This document shows positions 1 to 9,367 of a DNA stretch of 64,000 nt, piece by piece; the stretch's first letter is position 1, and the number at the start of each line of letters is the position of its first letter. The notes beneath the pieces were generated by a model. The model did not search any database. It was not told where the DNA came from and worked only from the letters and a program-made list of their open reading frames with translations. Source of the stretch: Lachnospiraceae bacterium (lineage in GTDB: Bacteria > Bacillota > Clostridia > Lachnospirales > Lachnospiraceae); assembly GCA_024691305.1 (NCBI GenBank), contig JAILNS010000031.1:172475-236474 (forward strand). The letters run 5' to 3'. A program made the position numbers and the translations under genes.

Positions 1-1
1 A

Positions 2-337
2 AGATCCGGAAATGATGAAGCAATGACAGAATTTCGCAGGATACTTGATGCTCTTAAAGGCACTTTTGATGATATGCTTAAAGAGGATGAATCGTCAGAT
101 AAGCCACTCATAGAAAGTGAGACACTTATAAAGGCAATGGACGAACTTGAAGAAGCATGCGATATGCTTGATATGGATGCAATGGAAAACGTGGAGAACA
201 AACTTAAGAAGTATTCATATGAAGCCGGAATGAACGACCTTATACAAACATTGATTAAAGCCATAAATGAGATAGATCCGGACGGTTGTATGGAGATGAT
301 CCGGAAGATCAGAAATAGTGGGAGGAACAGTATATGA
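2..337 (+). CDS. C-terminal end of a hybrid sensor histidine kinase (partial)
   Basis: The reading frame is open from the first bases of the window, so this is the 3' end of a longer gene whose start lies upstream. The visible part is an acidic, helical tail with repeated pairs of Glu/Asp-rich helices. In Butyrivibrio-type hybrid kinases a helical segment of this kind follows the receiver domain, sometimes as a phosphotransfer-like module; no conserved phosphotransfer His is visible here. The stop overlaps the next start as ATGA, so the gene is translationally coupled to the solute-binding lipoprotein downstream. That pairing suggests sugar sensing coupled to uptake. The kinase assignment rests on the tail and context only. 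Confidence 0.5.
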   Translation, partial: RSGNDEAMTEFRRILDALKGTFDDMLKEDESSDKPLIESETLIKAMDELEEACDMLDMDAMENVENKLKKYSYEAGMNDLIQTLIKAINEIDPDGCMEMIRKIRNSGRNSI

Positions 338-1998
338 GTAAAAGAAGGATCGTATCGACAATAATGGTCTGTATTTTGATCATCGGGACAGTAAACGGTT
401 GCAGTCAGGAACTTGGTAATATAGGTTCAGTAAATAATGAAGCGGATATCGATGGCCTTGCGGATACAGCGATCGTAGATGAGGCCATCGAGCATGCTGC
501 AGCTGTTGAGGATTCAACAGGATATGTATATACAGGGGAAGCACCGATCACGAAAGACGGTGGAAGCATAAGTATACTTGCACAGACATCCAACTATGCA
601 AATGTTGATATCACAAAAGCGCCGATAGTACTAAAGGTTTTTGAAGAAGCAGGTGTAGAACCCAACTGGCAGCTTATCGAATACAATGATTATGCCGACA
701 AGGCAACGCCTATTATCAGCTCCGGTGAAACCGATGCAGACATTATCAAAATACCCGATTCGGATCCAAATCAGGTATATATAAAATCAGGGCTTTTTGT
801 GCCGCTTGATGAGTTTTTTGATTATATGCCGAACTATACCGCTTGGCTTTTTGAAAACCCGATAGAAAAGGCCGAGCTTACGGCAGAAGACGGACATATA
901 TATTATGTTCCGGGATTAAATGTTGCAAACGATTATCAGCCTTGTCTTATGTATAACAATGTATGGCTTGAAAAGGCAGGCATTGAAGCACCCAAAGATC
1001 TTGACAGTTTTGTTGAAATGCTTAAGTATTTCAGAGACAATGATATGAACGGCAACGGCGATCCGGACGACGAGATCCCGATGAGTATCATGGGAGAGTT
1101 TCTTCCGTATATGTTCGGACCGGCATTTGGGCTTGATCTGGTAAGCGGCTTTATGGCCGATGAAAGCGGTAAAGTGACATACACTTATGCGGATTCCGAA
1201 AACTACAGGAAATACCTTGAGTTTTTAAACGGTCTGTATGAAGAAGGTCTTCTTGAAGAAAATGTTATGAGCTTGGACCGTGATACCGTTATAGACCGCA
1301 TATCCAAGGATCTTACCGGAGTTGCATTTGATTACAGCTGGGCTATGTCGATGATGTATTCAAACGTTCTTCCGTATTATGACGGAACCGAAGAAAAGGC
1401 ATTTGTCGGTGTAGCACCTTTGTCGGGAGAGCACGAAGGTTTTTATGTCGGACGTAATTCTCTATCGGGAATGTTCGGGGTAAGCACCAAGTCATCGCAG
1501 ATAGAACTTGCGGTCAAGTTTCTGGACTTTGCAATGTCTCCGCACTGTCAGGACTATTACCAGTGGGGCATTGAAGGTGAAAGTTACACGGTAAATGAAG
1601 ACGGCAGCAGGTCATATACGGAACAGGGAAATGATAATGACTGGCTGCAGCAGTTTGGTATAAATCCGGCATTTGTTTTTCCTGCAGCACAGTCGGTGGA
1701 GGCTACGGATATCCTGGTCGCTCCATGGCATGCAAAGATAAACGCGGATCTTCGTAAGTATATAAGGCATCCATGGCCTGAAATTTATGCTACGAGTGAA
1801 GAGAGTGATACGGTAAATCTGTATATGCCCGATATCCAGGCTGAAGTTACCGAATGTCACAACGCTTTCATAACAGGAAGCATGGATATAGATACCGAAT
1901 TTGATGCTTATATTGCCAAACTTGACAAGCTGAATCTTAATGAAGTTACCGAAGTTAAACAGTCACAATATAACAGGTATCTGAAGGCGCTCGAATAG
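334..1998 (+). CDS. Extracellular sugar-binding lipoprotein, LplA/family 1 type
   Basis: A 554-residue solute-binding protein, probably anchored to the outer face of the membrane by a lipid on Cys23 (hydrophobic stretch followed by VNGC, a weak lipobox). A loop at about residues 236-248 (DMNGNGDPDDE) resembles the calcium-binding loop common in LplA-type binding proteins of Firmicutes. The overall length fits oligosaccharide-binding members. No ABC permease genes follow; the permease may lie elsewhere, or this protein may act as a sugar sensor with the upstream kinase, to which it is joined by an ATGA overlap. Family call is solid; ligand unknown. Confidence 0.85.
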   Translation: MSKRRIVSTIMVCILIIGTVNGCSQELGNIGSVNNEADIDGLADTAIVDEAIEHAAAVEDSTGYVYTGEAPITKDGGSISILAQTSNYANVDITKAPIVLKVFEEAGVEPNWQLIEYNDYADKATPIISSGETDADIIKIPDSDPNQVYIKSGLFVPLDEFFDYMPNYTAWLFENPIEKAELTAEDGHIYYVPGLNVANDYQPCLMYNNVWLEKAGIEAPKDLDSFVEMLKYFRDNDMNGNGDPDDEIPMSIMGEFLPYMFGPAFGLDLVSGFMADESGKVTYTYADSENYRKYLEFLNGLYEEGLLEENVMSLDRDTVIDRISKDLTGVAFDYSWAMSMMYSNVLPYYDGTEEKAFVGVAPLSGEHEGFYVGRNSLSGMFGVSTKSSQIELAVKFLDFAMSPHCQDYYQWGIEGESYTVNEDGSRSYTEQGNDNDWLQQFGINPAFVFPAAQSVEATDILVAPWHAKINADLRKYIRHPWPEIYATSEESDTVNLYMPDIQAEVTECHNAFITGSMDIDTEFDAYIAKLDKLNLNEVTEVKQSQYNRYLKALE

Positions 1999-2030
1999 AA
2001 TAAGAGGGCCAGTACCCGGAGGGGGAGTAT

Positions 2031-2670
2031 ATGAGACTTGGTATTTCATCATCGCTTGCCCATACATCACCGGAAGAATGGGCACAAAAACAGGTTGAAC
2101 TTGGTTGCAGATCTGGTCGGAGCAAGATGTGCTGTCAATGTTTCGGGTTCGACCGGACCAAGATGGGACGGTCATTATAAAGAGAATTTTTCAAAAGAGA
2201 CCAGAAAAAATATCATTGAAACCGTACAAACTATCATAGACCGGGCAGATGTGAAAAATACATATTTTACACTGGAACCTATGCCGTGGATGGTTCCCAC
2301 AGGTCCGGAAGATTATCTTAGGCTGATCGATGAGGTCGGACGTGAGCGCTTTGCCGTACATATGGATATGATCAATATGATAAATTCCGCCGAAAGGTAT
2401 TTTAATACCGAGGAATTTATAGATAAATGTGTTAAACTTCTGGGTGGAAAGATAAAGAGCTGTCATATCAAGGATGTTCATCTGGCTGAAGAGTTTACAT
2501 TAAGACTGGAGGAATGTGCACCGGGATGCGGAGAGTTTCCGGTTAAATACTATGCCGAAGCCATGAGCAGGCTGGATGACGACATGCCGATCATACTGGA
2601 ACATCTGAATGCCGATGAAGAATATATCAGGTATTTTGGGGTTTTAAAGGGGATAATAAATGGAATATAA
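2031..2670 (+). pseudogene. Sugar phosphate isomerase/epimerase, broken by an internal deletion and frameshift
   Basis: A strong ribosome binding site (GGAGGGGG, about 2018-2025) precedes ATG 2031. That frame encodes a typical TIM-barrel isomerase N-terminus (MRLGISSSLAHTSPEEWAQ) and stops at 2180. From about 2095 the homologous protein continues in the next frame (DLVGARCAVNVSG, then the EPMPWMVP and SCHIKDVHL motifs) to the stop at 2670. Compared with the usual length of about 280 residues, some 55-60 residues between the first strand and the GARC motif are missing, and the two parts are out of frame. A product from 2038 would lack the first barrel elements. The metal-binding Glu/His region is intact, so the lesion looks recent. 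The 3' end overlaps the next gene by 11 nt. Confidence 0.7.
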
Positions 2671-3565
2671 AAGAATCTCTGATGCCAATATCATAACCGA
2701 GAAATACATGGACTCGATACTGATAGAAGAACGACTCATAGATTCCGTGGTAGCGGATACCGCTATAGAATTTTTCGGAAAAAAGTATGACAGTCCCGTG
2801 ATGACTCCTGCTTTTTCACATCTTGCAAATTATAACGGCAGGGAATTAAACGGACTTGAGGAATATTCCCTGGCAGCCAAAGAGTTAAACATACTTAATT
2901 TCGTTGGGATGATGGAAAATGAAGGTTTTAAGAAGATCGCAGATACAGGCGCCGATACCGTGCGTATAATCAAGCCTTACGCAGACAACGGTAAGGTCAG
3001 GGATCAGATGCAGTTCGCCAAAGAGGTCGGAGCTGCAGGTATCGGTATGGATATAGACCATATCTTTGGCGGTGAAGGCTATGATGTGGTCGTGGGTGAA
3101 AAGATGGGACCACAAACAGCAGATATGCTGGCATCTTATGTGGAAGATTACGGTCTTCCCTTTACGGTCAAAGGTGTGCTAAGTGTATCCGATGCCGTTA
3201 AATGCGCAAAGATCGGAGCAAAGGCAATAATCGTATCCCATCACCATGGCAGACTCCCCTATGCTGTGCCTCCCATGATGGTGCTTCCTAAGATAAAAGA
3301 AGCATTAAAGGGCACTGATGTAAAGATCATAGTGGATTGCGGGATAGCTACCGGAGCGGATGTTTTTAAGGCGTTGGCACTCGGTGCAGATGCTGCGGCG
3401 GTAGGCCGTTCCATGATGCCTTCTCTTGAGGAAGGAGGAGTACGTGGCGTGTGTGATTTCGTGACACGTGTAAATAACGACCTTCGCTTCATCATGAGCA
3501 GTACCGGATTTAACAGTATTTCATCAATTGATGATTCTGTTTTATATAACGGACCTTTACCGTGA
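2660..3565 (+). CDS. FMN-dependent alpha-hydroxy acid oxidase/dehydrogenase family protein
   Basis: A 301-residue TIM-barrel protein related to lactate oxidase, glycolate oxidase and type 2 isopentenyl-diphosphate isomerase. The active-site signature is present as SHHHGRLP in place of the usual SNHGGRQ, which keeps the catalytic His-x-x-Arg spacing. The FMN phosphate-binding part appears as VDCGIATGADVFKALALGA followed by GRSMM. The protein is shorter than lactate oxidases (about 360). It overlaps the broken isomerase and ends at a strong terminator, so it closes this sugar-related unit. Substrate is not predictable. Confidence 0.75.
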   Translation: MEYKRISDANIITEKYMDSILIEERLIDSVVADTAIEFFGKKYDSPVMTPAFSHLANYNGRELNGLEEYSLAAKELNILNFVGMMENEGFKKIADTGADTVRIIKPYADNGKVRDQMQFAKEVGAAGIGMDIDHIFGGEGYDVVVGEKMGPQTADMLASYVEDYGLPFTVKGVLSVSDAVKCAKIGAKAIIVSHHHGRLPYAVPPMMVLPKIKEALKGTDVKIIVDCGIATGADVFKALALGADAAAVGRSMMPSLEEGGVRGVCDFVTRVNNDLRFIMSSTGFNSISSIDDSVLYNGPLP

Positions 3566-3587
3566 AAACGGTAAAAGTCCTTTTTTA
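3551..3587 (+). terminator. Rho-independent terminator after the FMN oxidase gene
   Basis: A 12-bp stem (GGACCTTTACCG against CGGTAAAAGTCC, one C-A mismatch) with a short A-rich loop is followed by TTTTTT. It overlaps the end of the coding region by a few codons. Confidence 0.85.
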
Positions 3588-3614
3588 TGTATGAGAGTAT
3601 GAGAGGAAAAAATT

Positions 3615-5381
3615 ATGGAAATCAGTAATCTGTTTACGCTTATCGGGGGCGTGGCTCTGTTCCTTTTTGGAATGTCGGTCATGGGAAGTTCGCTTAAAAA
3701 AGTCGCGGGCAGCAAGATGGAGATGATCCTGTACAAGATGTCGGGAAATACGCTCAAAGGCGTGCTGCTCGGAACCGGAGTGACTGCAGTTATACAGTCG
3801 TCATCAGCAACTTCCGTCATGGTAGTAGGCTTCGTTAACTCCGGTATGATGAAGGTTAAACAGGCAATCGGAGTTATACTCGGGGCAATACTTGGCACCA
3901 GTATAACGGGCTGGATACTGTGTCTTAACAGCCTTGGCGGTACGGGAGCAAGTATAGCCGGCTATTTCAATACTGAAATACTCACAGGCATTGTTGCTCT
4001 TTTCGGTATCATTTTTTACATGTTCTGCAAAAAGGCGGTATATAAGAACGTGGGCGGGATCATGCTCGGATTTGCGGTACTTATGTATGGTATGAGTATG
4101 ATGTCCGGGGCAATAGAACCCTTAAGAGAAGACCCGTTTTTTGTAAATCTTCTGACCAAGTTCACGAATCCCTTCTTAGGTGTACTTGCAGGTATGATAG
4201 TTACCGCAGTGATCCAGAGTGCGAGTGCTTCGGTCGGTATTTTGCAGGCCCTGGCCGTTACCGGAGCGATCCATTTTGATGTTGCTTTTCCAATCCTCAT
4301 GGGTATAGGAATCGGTGCTTCGGTACCTGTTATGCTAAGCGCCCTCGGTGCTGATACAAACGGTGAGAGAACCGCTTTTGTCTATCTGATCATAGATGTC
4401 CTGGGAGCAGTGATCTGCGGAACAATTTTCTATGTCTTAAATGCCATATTCCATTTTGGATTTATGGATATGAAGATGACGATGATCACGATCGCTCTCA
4501 CCAATACTTTATACAGACTGGCTACAGTCATACTTCTGTCTCCGGCTATCGGTGTACTTGAAAAGATCGTATGCATCATGTTTCCCGAAAGCGAGGAAGC
4601 AGCAGCCGAGCAGGCCGATATGGACAGACTTGAGACCAGATTCCTTACGCACCCCGCACTTGCACTTACCCAGAGTAAGACAGTTATAGATTCCATGGCT
4701 GCTCAGGCACTTGACAGTATAGAGTGCGCAGTATCTGTCAGACAGGAATATGACAAGAAGACGGTCAAGAGGGTGTATGAACTTGAAAATGTCGTAGACC
4801 GGTATGAGGATAAGCTCGGAAATTATCTGCTCAAGATATCGCAGAGCCATTTGAACAAGGAACAGTCCAAGGAAGTCAGCAAATACTTAAGGGTACTGTC
4901 GGATTTTGAGAGAATGTCGGATCATGCCAGAAATATAGGCAGGGCAACAGATGAGATAGAAGAGAAAAAGGTGAGTTTTTCGGAGCCTGCGGAGCAGGAG
5001 CTTGCCATACTCGAAAGTGCGATATCCGAACTCAGCGGAATTACGATCAATGCTTTTGTAGAGGGGGATACCAAAGAAGCCGTCAAGATAGATCCGCTTG
5101 TGGATGTTGTAAATGATCTGTGTGATGAGATCAAGTCCAACCATATCGAAAGAGTGGGAAGAGGCGAATGTACACTTCAAAACGGGTTCATATTAAACGA
5201 TCTGCTCACGGATTATGAGAGGATCGCAGATCATTGCAGTAATGTTGCGGTCGATCTGCTTGAGTCAGAGCAGGATACATTTGGTTTTGCATCTCATGAA
5301 TACCGCAAAAATGAAGATTATAAACAAAACGATACTTATGATAAACTATTCAATGATTACAAACAGCAATACGTGCTTTGA
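3615..5381 (+). CDS. Na/Pi cotransporter family protein with PhoU-like domain
   Basis: A 588-residue membrane protein. The N-terminal half has two inverted Na/Pi-cotransporter repeats, each with the QSS/QSA signature (VIQSSSATSVM and VIQSASASVGI), and about nine membrane segments. The C-terminal half, from about residue 340, is a PhoU-like four-helix region that is probably cytoplasmic (RVLSDFERMSDHARNI; TDYERIADHCSNVA). Members of this family move phosphate or a similar anion with sodium. It has its own ribosome binding site (GAGAGGAAA) just after a terminator, so it starts a new unit. Confidence 0.9.
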   Translation: MEISNLFTLIGGVALFLFGMSVMGSSLKKVAGSKMEMILYKMSGNTLKGVLLGTGVTAVIQSSSATSVMVVGFVNSGMMKVKQAIGVILGAILGTSITGWILCLNSLGGTGASIAGYFNTEILTGIVALFGIIFYMFCKKAVYKNVGGIMLGFAVLMYGMSMMSGAIEPLREDPFFVNLLTKFTNPFLGVLAGMIVTAVIQSASASVGILQALAVTGAIHFDVAFPILMGIGIGASVPVMLSALGADTNGERTAFVYLIIDVLGAVICGTIFYVLNAIFHFGFMDMKMTMITIALTNTLYRLATVILLSPAIGVLEKIVCIMFPESEEAAAEQADMDRLETRFLTHPALALTQSKTVIDSMAAQALDSIECAVSVRQEYDKKTVKRVYELENVVDRYEDKLGNYLLKISQSHLNKEQSKEVSKYLRVLSDFERMSDHARNIGRATDEIEEKKVSFSEPAEQELAILESAISELSGITINAFVEGDTKEAVKIDPLVDVVNDLCDEIKSNHIERVGRGECTLQNGFILNDLLTDYERIADHCSNVAVDLLESEQDTFGFASHEYRKNEDYKQNDTYDKLFNDYKQQYVL

Positions 5382-5398
5382 GTAAGGAAGAACATTAC

Positions 5399-6136
5399 AT
5401 GAAAAAATTTGCAAAAATACTTATCATAATTTTAGCGGTACTCGGGGTGTTATTCCTTGTGCTTATGTTTTTACCGGATGATGATGACTCCGCAGAAGTA
5501 AATGGGCAGGCAAGTGAAGAGACTCAGGCAGATGGTGAAGCATCGGCGGTTTTTGAAATCCCTGAATCGCAGGGGCAGGGAATCGCCATTGCAGGAGGTT
5601 CAGAGTCGGAGGGTACCGGTTCTGAGAATACCGCAGATCCCGCTGACACCCCCGCAACAGGAAGTAACGGTGCGGCAGTAACGGTAAGCATTCCGGATTC
5701 GGAATTATCGGAGGGCACCATCAGTTTTAAGACTACTACACTGGATGGAAGCAGCCTGGATGAAAGTATATTTTCGGACTATGACATCACCGTGGTTCAT
5801 GTATGGGGAACGTTTTGCGGTCCCTGTATAGCGGAGATGGGAGATTATGCGGCATTTTATAAGGAGATCCCATCCAATGTGAACCTTATAGGTGTGGTCT
5901 GCGATGTCTATGACGGACTTGATAATAATGTTGATTCCGCATATGACATCCTAAACAGTGCGGGAGCCGGTTTTACCAATCTTCGTACGAGTGACAGCAT
6001 ATATAATGTGACAGCATCGTTTCAATATGTGCCTTCTTCGTTTTTTGTTGACAGTAATGGGCATGTGATCGGGGAAATGCTTGACGGAGCCAGTTTCGAA
6101 GATACCATTACCAGATTGAACTCTTACCTGGAATAG
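5399..6136 (+). CDS. Membrane-anchored TlpA-like thioredoxin
   Basis: The start is set at ATG 5399, eight bases after AAGGAAG; an upstream TTG at 5378 overlaps the previous stop and lacks a site. The 245-residue protein has one N-terminal membrane segment (about residues 5-25), an acidic, Ser/Gly-rich low-complexity linker, and a redoxin domain with CGPC at residues 140-143. It is expected to be a disulfide oxidoreductase outside the cytoplasmic membrane. The two next genes, a CXXC microprotein and a polyferredoxin, are regular partners of such TlpA proteins in Clostridia and probably feed it electrons. Confidence 0.85.
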   Translation: MKKFAKILIIILAVLGVLFLVLMFLPDDDDSAEVNGQASEETQADGEASAVFEIPESQGQGIAIAGGSESEGTGSENTADPADTPATGSNGAAVTVSIPDSELSEGTISFKTTTLDGSSLDESIFSDYDITVVHVWGTFCGPCIAEMGDYAAFYKEIPSNVNLIGVVCDVYDGLDNNVDSAYDILNSAGAGFTNLRTSDSIYNVTASFQYVPSSFFVDSNGHVIGEMLDGASFEDTITRLNSYLE

Positions 6137-6173
6137 TTAAGGATTTCCAAGGTGACGGAGGAGGAATTTCATT

Positions 6174-6323
6174 TTGAATTACTATAAAAAGACTACGTTG
6201 ATCAGAAATATTATCTTGTTCGTATCCTTAGCAATGATCGCTGCAGGCATACTTACCGGCGGCCCTTTTGATGTAAAAAGCAAGGCTGTCATGATATGCC
6301 TTGAGTGTATGGGTATCGGATGA
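6174..6323 (+). CDS. CD1871A-family CXXC membrane microprotein
   Basis: A 49-residue protein. GGAGGAGG (6157-6164) precedes a TTG start by nine bases. It has one membrane helix (about residues 9-28) and ends in CLECMGIG, the CXXC tail that defines the small CD1871A family. The stop overlaps the next start as ATGA. Position between TlpA-like thioredoxin and the polyferredoxin matches the known cassette; the two cysteines near the membrane surface probably relay electrons or disulfides. Function is inferred from context. Confidence 0.8.
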   Translation: MNYYKKTTLIRNIILFVSLAMIAAGILTGGPFDVKSKAVMICLECMGIG

Positions 6324-7174
6324 TGAACGGTCTGCGTGATCATTTTATTTCTTTTAAAAGACGTTATATACAACTTGTCGCTGCGGTTTTGTATAATTGT
6401 CATCTCACCGGATTTGCAAGCGGTAAGATCTACCGGGGAGAATTAAAAAGTGTTTGTGCACCGGGACTTAACTGTTATTCCTGTCCGGGAGCGGTCTTAT
6501 CCTGTCCGCTCGGAAGTCTTCAGGGGGCTTTGTCCAAGTCAGCATATTCATTCCCCTTTTATATCCTTGGAACACTGATCTTATTTGGAATATTATTCGG
6601 CCGCCTTATCTGCGGTTTTTTATGTCCGTTTGGTTTTTTGCAGGAACTTCTCCATAAGATCCCACTACCCAAGATCAAAAAGAATAAATTCACACGTATG
6701 CTGTCATATCTTAAATATGTGATACTGATCGTGTTTGTAATAATTATCCCCGTCATAAAACTTGCGCCGGGATTTTGTAAATACATATGTCCTGCAGGGA
6801 CACTCGAAGCAGGTATACCTCTTGTTATCGCCGATGAGAAACTAAGAGGGATGATCGGTTTTCTTTTTTCCTGGAAGGTGTTCGTGCTGGCGGTATGTAT
6901 TCTTATGTGTATGATATGTTACAGGGCATTTTGCAGATTCATATGTCCGCTCGGAGCACTGTATTCGCTGTTTAGTCCGGTCGCATTCTTTGGAATAGAA
7001 GTGGATAAGGATAAGTGCTCGGGATGTAATGCCTGCATCAGCTCATGTGCGATGGATGTTGTACGTGTGGGCGATCGTGAGTGCATACAATGCGGAGAAT
7101 GTGTTAAGATATGTCCCGACGATGCGATACATTACAGAAGACCGGGGATTAAAAAAGATAAAGACAAGACATGA
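6320..7174 (+). CDS. NapH-like 4Fe-4S membrane polyferredoxin
   Basis: ATG 6320 overlaps the preceding stop as ATGA; a GTG at 6305 is in frame but less likely. The protein has several membrane segments, repeated CxxxCP motifs at their ends (CGFLCPFG, CKYICPAG, CRFICPLG) and a C-terminal pair of ferredoxin clusters (CSGCNACISSC; CIQCGECVKICP). This is the NapH/NosR/RnfB-like layout of proteins that carry electrons across or along the membrane. It most likely delivers electrons to the CXXC microprotein and the TlpA-like thioredoxin. It overlaps the next gene by four bases. Confidence 0.85.
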   Translation: MMNGLRDHFISFKRRYIQLVAAVLYNCHLTGFASGKIYRGELKSVCAPGLNCYSCPGAVLSCPLGSLQGALSKSAYSFPFYILGTLILFGILFGRLICGFLCPFGFLQELLHKIPLPKIKKNKFTRMLSYLKYVILIVFVIIIPVIKLAPGFCKYICPAGTLEAGIPLVIADEKLRGMIGFLFSWKVFVLAVCILMCMICYRAFCRFICPLGALYSLFSPVAFFGIEVDKDKCSGCNACISSCAMDVVRVGDRECIQCGECVKICPDDAIHYRRPGIKKDKDKT

Positions 7175-8937
7175 TAAAGAAAACAGGCTTTTTGAAAAAA
7201 TTACTTTGGGTGATCATCGGTATCCTTGCTTTGTTTGGGGTACTTTTTATAATCGTAATGTTATGGCCCGAAGGCGAAGATGAGATATCACCCGACACAG
7301 AGGGGCAGGGAATAAGTGCAAGTGCCGTATCTGCGGAAAACTCCGATACGGAAACAGGTGTGCATACAGCAGCAAATACAGGTAACCCGCAGGGGTTTAA
7401 TCCGTCTCTTACAGGACTGGGTAATGTTACGAGTACTGCTGCAGGAGATATCACGGAAGGCCGGGAGCCGGAATCACCTGTTTCATCTGCCGGATCTGCC
7501 CGATCAGGGACAGCCACGGTCATGGTATACATGAACGGATCCGATCTTGAATCCCAGGCGGGAGCGGCTTCGAGTGACATATATGAAATGCTTGACTCAG
7601 GTATAGGCCAAAATGTAAATGTAATAATCCAGACTATGGGTACCAGGGAATGGCAGGCTCACGGCATTTCATCAAGGACCGCTCAGACATGGAAGATATC
7701 CGACGGAGAACTTGTCCTTATAAGGGATGATCTGGGGCAGCTTGACTGTACGTCTTCAGATACGTTATCCGAGTTTGTAGATTATTGTAAAAAAGAATAT
7801 CCCGCAGACAGATATATGTTCATATTCTGGGACCACGGCGGAGGGCCGGTCTACGGTTTCGGATACGATGAATGGCAGTCGGAGGATTCTGCTCTTACGA
7901 TAGCAGAGATGGCGAAAGCTTTTTCTCAAAATTCCGACGTGAATTTTGACATAATCGGAATGGACTGCTGCATAATGGCCAATCTGGAAACCTGCTATGC
8001 GCTGTCACCGTATTGCAAGTATACTCTGCTTTCCGAAGATTTTGAGTCTGAGATAGGATGGAGCTATTCCGACTGGATGAAACAGTTTGAAGAAACACCC
8101 ACTATGTCCACACCACTTCTTGGCAAGTACATAGTAGACAGTATCATTGAATCAAATGAGACGAGCTTCTACGGCGATTCTTCCTGCGTTTCTCTTTTTA
8201 ACGAATCAAGGATAAGCAATCTGTTTGATGCATGGAAGATATATGCATATCAAAACGAGAAAGTCCTTATGAGTAAGGACTACAGTACCGAACATCATTC
8301 CAAGGGGCGTGGTGGAGCTAAGCTATTTGATATGTGGGAATCCGACAGCAGTAATGTTACTTTATCGGATTATTACATAAGTGACATGCTGGCACTGGTA
8401 GAAAGTGTTGATTCTACAAGCGATGCAGCCAAAAATCTTATCTCTGCGCTCAAGGCGAGCGTTGCTTATTACGGGCATACATCCGACAAAAACGAACTGA
8501 CGGGGCTTGCGGTTTCGCTTCCGTACGGAGATCCGTATTTTTATAAAGAATTAAAAGGTGTATACAGTGAACTTGGTTTCGATAAGGAATACATAGACTG
8601 GCTCGGCGGATTTGCATCTTCGTCCGTACAGGGAGACCATTATGATTATGCAGGTTTTGAGAATTCATGGGGCGGTTGGGGAACCTATGAAGAAGATTAC
8701 GGATGTACGATAAGCGGCGGACAAAACAGTGACAGCTGTTACGGTGATTACAGCGACAGTTCACTTGGAGAGGACTGGACTTATGATTATGAGGATGATC
8801 TGTGGTATACATGTATCGATAATATAATCTATATATACGATGAGGTTTCCGATGAGATGTATTGTTATGATGAATCGGACGGTTCATTCTATTATTACGA
8901 TGAAAACGACGACGAGTGGTATCTTATAGAGGATTAA
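7171..8937 (+). CDS. Membrane-anchored clostripain-type (C11) cysteine peptidase
   Basis: A 588-residue protein with an N-terminal membrane anchor much like that of the TlpA-like protein two genes upstream, then a low-complexity linker and a C11 peptidase domain from about residue 110. Catalytic residues are visible: His222 in WDHGGG and Cys267 in MDCCIM, at the place of the usual DACLM. The C-terminal about 90 residues are very rich in Tyr, Asp and Gly, perhaps a wall- or metal-interacting tail. Joined by ATGA to the polyferredoxin. The family prefers Arg or Lys at the cleavage site; targets are unknown. Confidence 0.85.
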   Translation: MIKKTGFLKKLLWVIIGILALFGVLFIIVMLWPEGEDEISPDTEGQGISASAVSAENSDTETGVHTAANTGNPQGFNPSLTGLGNVTSTAAGDITEGREPESPVSSAGSARSGTATVMVYMNGSDLESQAGAASSDIYEMLDSGIGQNVNVIIQTMGTREWQAHGISSRTAQTWKISDGELVLIRDDLGQLDCTSSDTLSEFVDYCKKEYPADRYMFIFWDHGGGPVYGFGYDEWQSEDSALTIAEMAKAFSQNSDVNFDIIGMDCCIMANLETCYALSPYCKYTLLSEDFESEIGWSYSDWMKQFEETPTMSTPLLGKYIVDSIIESNETSFYGDSSCVSLFNESRISNLFDAWKIYAYQNEKVLMSKDYSTEHHSKGRGGAKLFDMWESDSSNVTLSDYYISDMLALVESVDSTSDAAKNLISALKASVAYYGHTSDKNELTGLAVSLPYGDPYFYKELKGVYSELGFDKEYIDWLGGFASSSVQGDHYDYAGFENSWGGWGTYEEDYGCTISGGQNSDSCYGDYSDSSLGEDWTYDYEDDLWYTCIDNIIYIYDEVSDEMYCYDESDGSFYYYDENDDEWYLIED

Positions 8938-8941
8938 GGAT

Positions 8942-9361
8942 ATGGGATCGATAGAAGAAGCAAGAAAGATTTTTAATAAAGATTCTTATGCGGTTGAACT
9001 GACCGGATGCAAGATAGATTCAATAGGAGAGTCTTACGCAAAGTGCAGCCTGGAACTTACCGGTATGCATAAAAATGCATATGGCGGAGTCATGGGCGGA
9101 GCAATTTATACTCTTGCGGATTTTGCTTTCGCGGTAGCATCCAATTATGAAAAAGAAGGAGCTACCGTAAGCGTAGTAGGTCAGGCCAGTTTTATGTCCG
9201 CTCCGAAAGGTAATATCTTATATGCCGAAGCGGAACTTATAAAGGACGGCCGAAGCAATTGTTTTTATAATGTGACCATTACCGATGATACGGGAAGGAT
9301 TGTTGCGGTCGTTACATTTAACGGTGCTCATGTACCTAAGATGGTCGGAACTGAAAAATAA
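8942..9361 (+). CDS. PaaI-family hotdog thioesterase
   Basis: A 139-residue single hotdog domain with the NAYGGVMGGAIYTLAD helix-loop that forms the acyl-CoA site in PaaI/YdiI-like thioesterases. Expected to hydrolyse small or aromatic acyl-CoA esters in the cytoplasm. It begins five bases after the peptidase gene and faces the araC-type gene convergently. Confidence 0.85.
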   Translation: MGSIEEARKIFNKDSYAVELTGCKIDSIGESYAKCSLELTGMHKNAYGGVMGGAIYTLADFAFAVASNYEKEGATVSVVGQASFMSAPKGNILYAEAELIKDGRSNCFYNVTITDDTGRIVAVVTFNGAHVPKMVGTEK

Positions 9362-9367
9362 AAGCTG

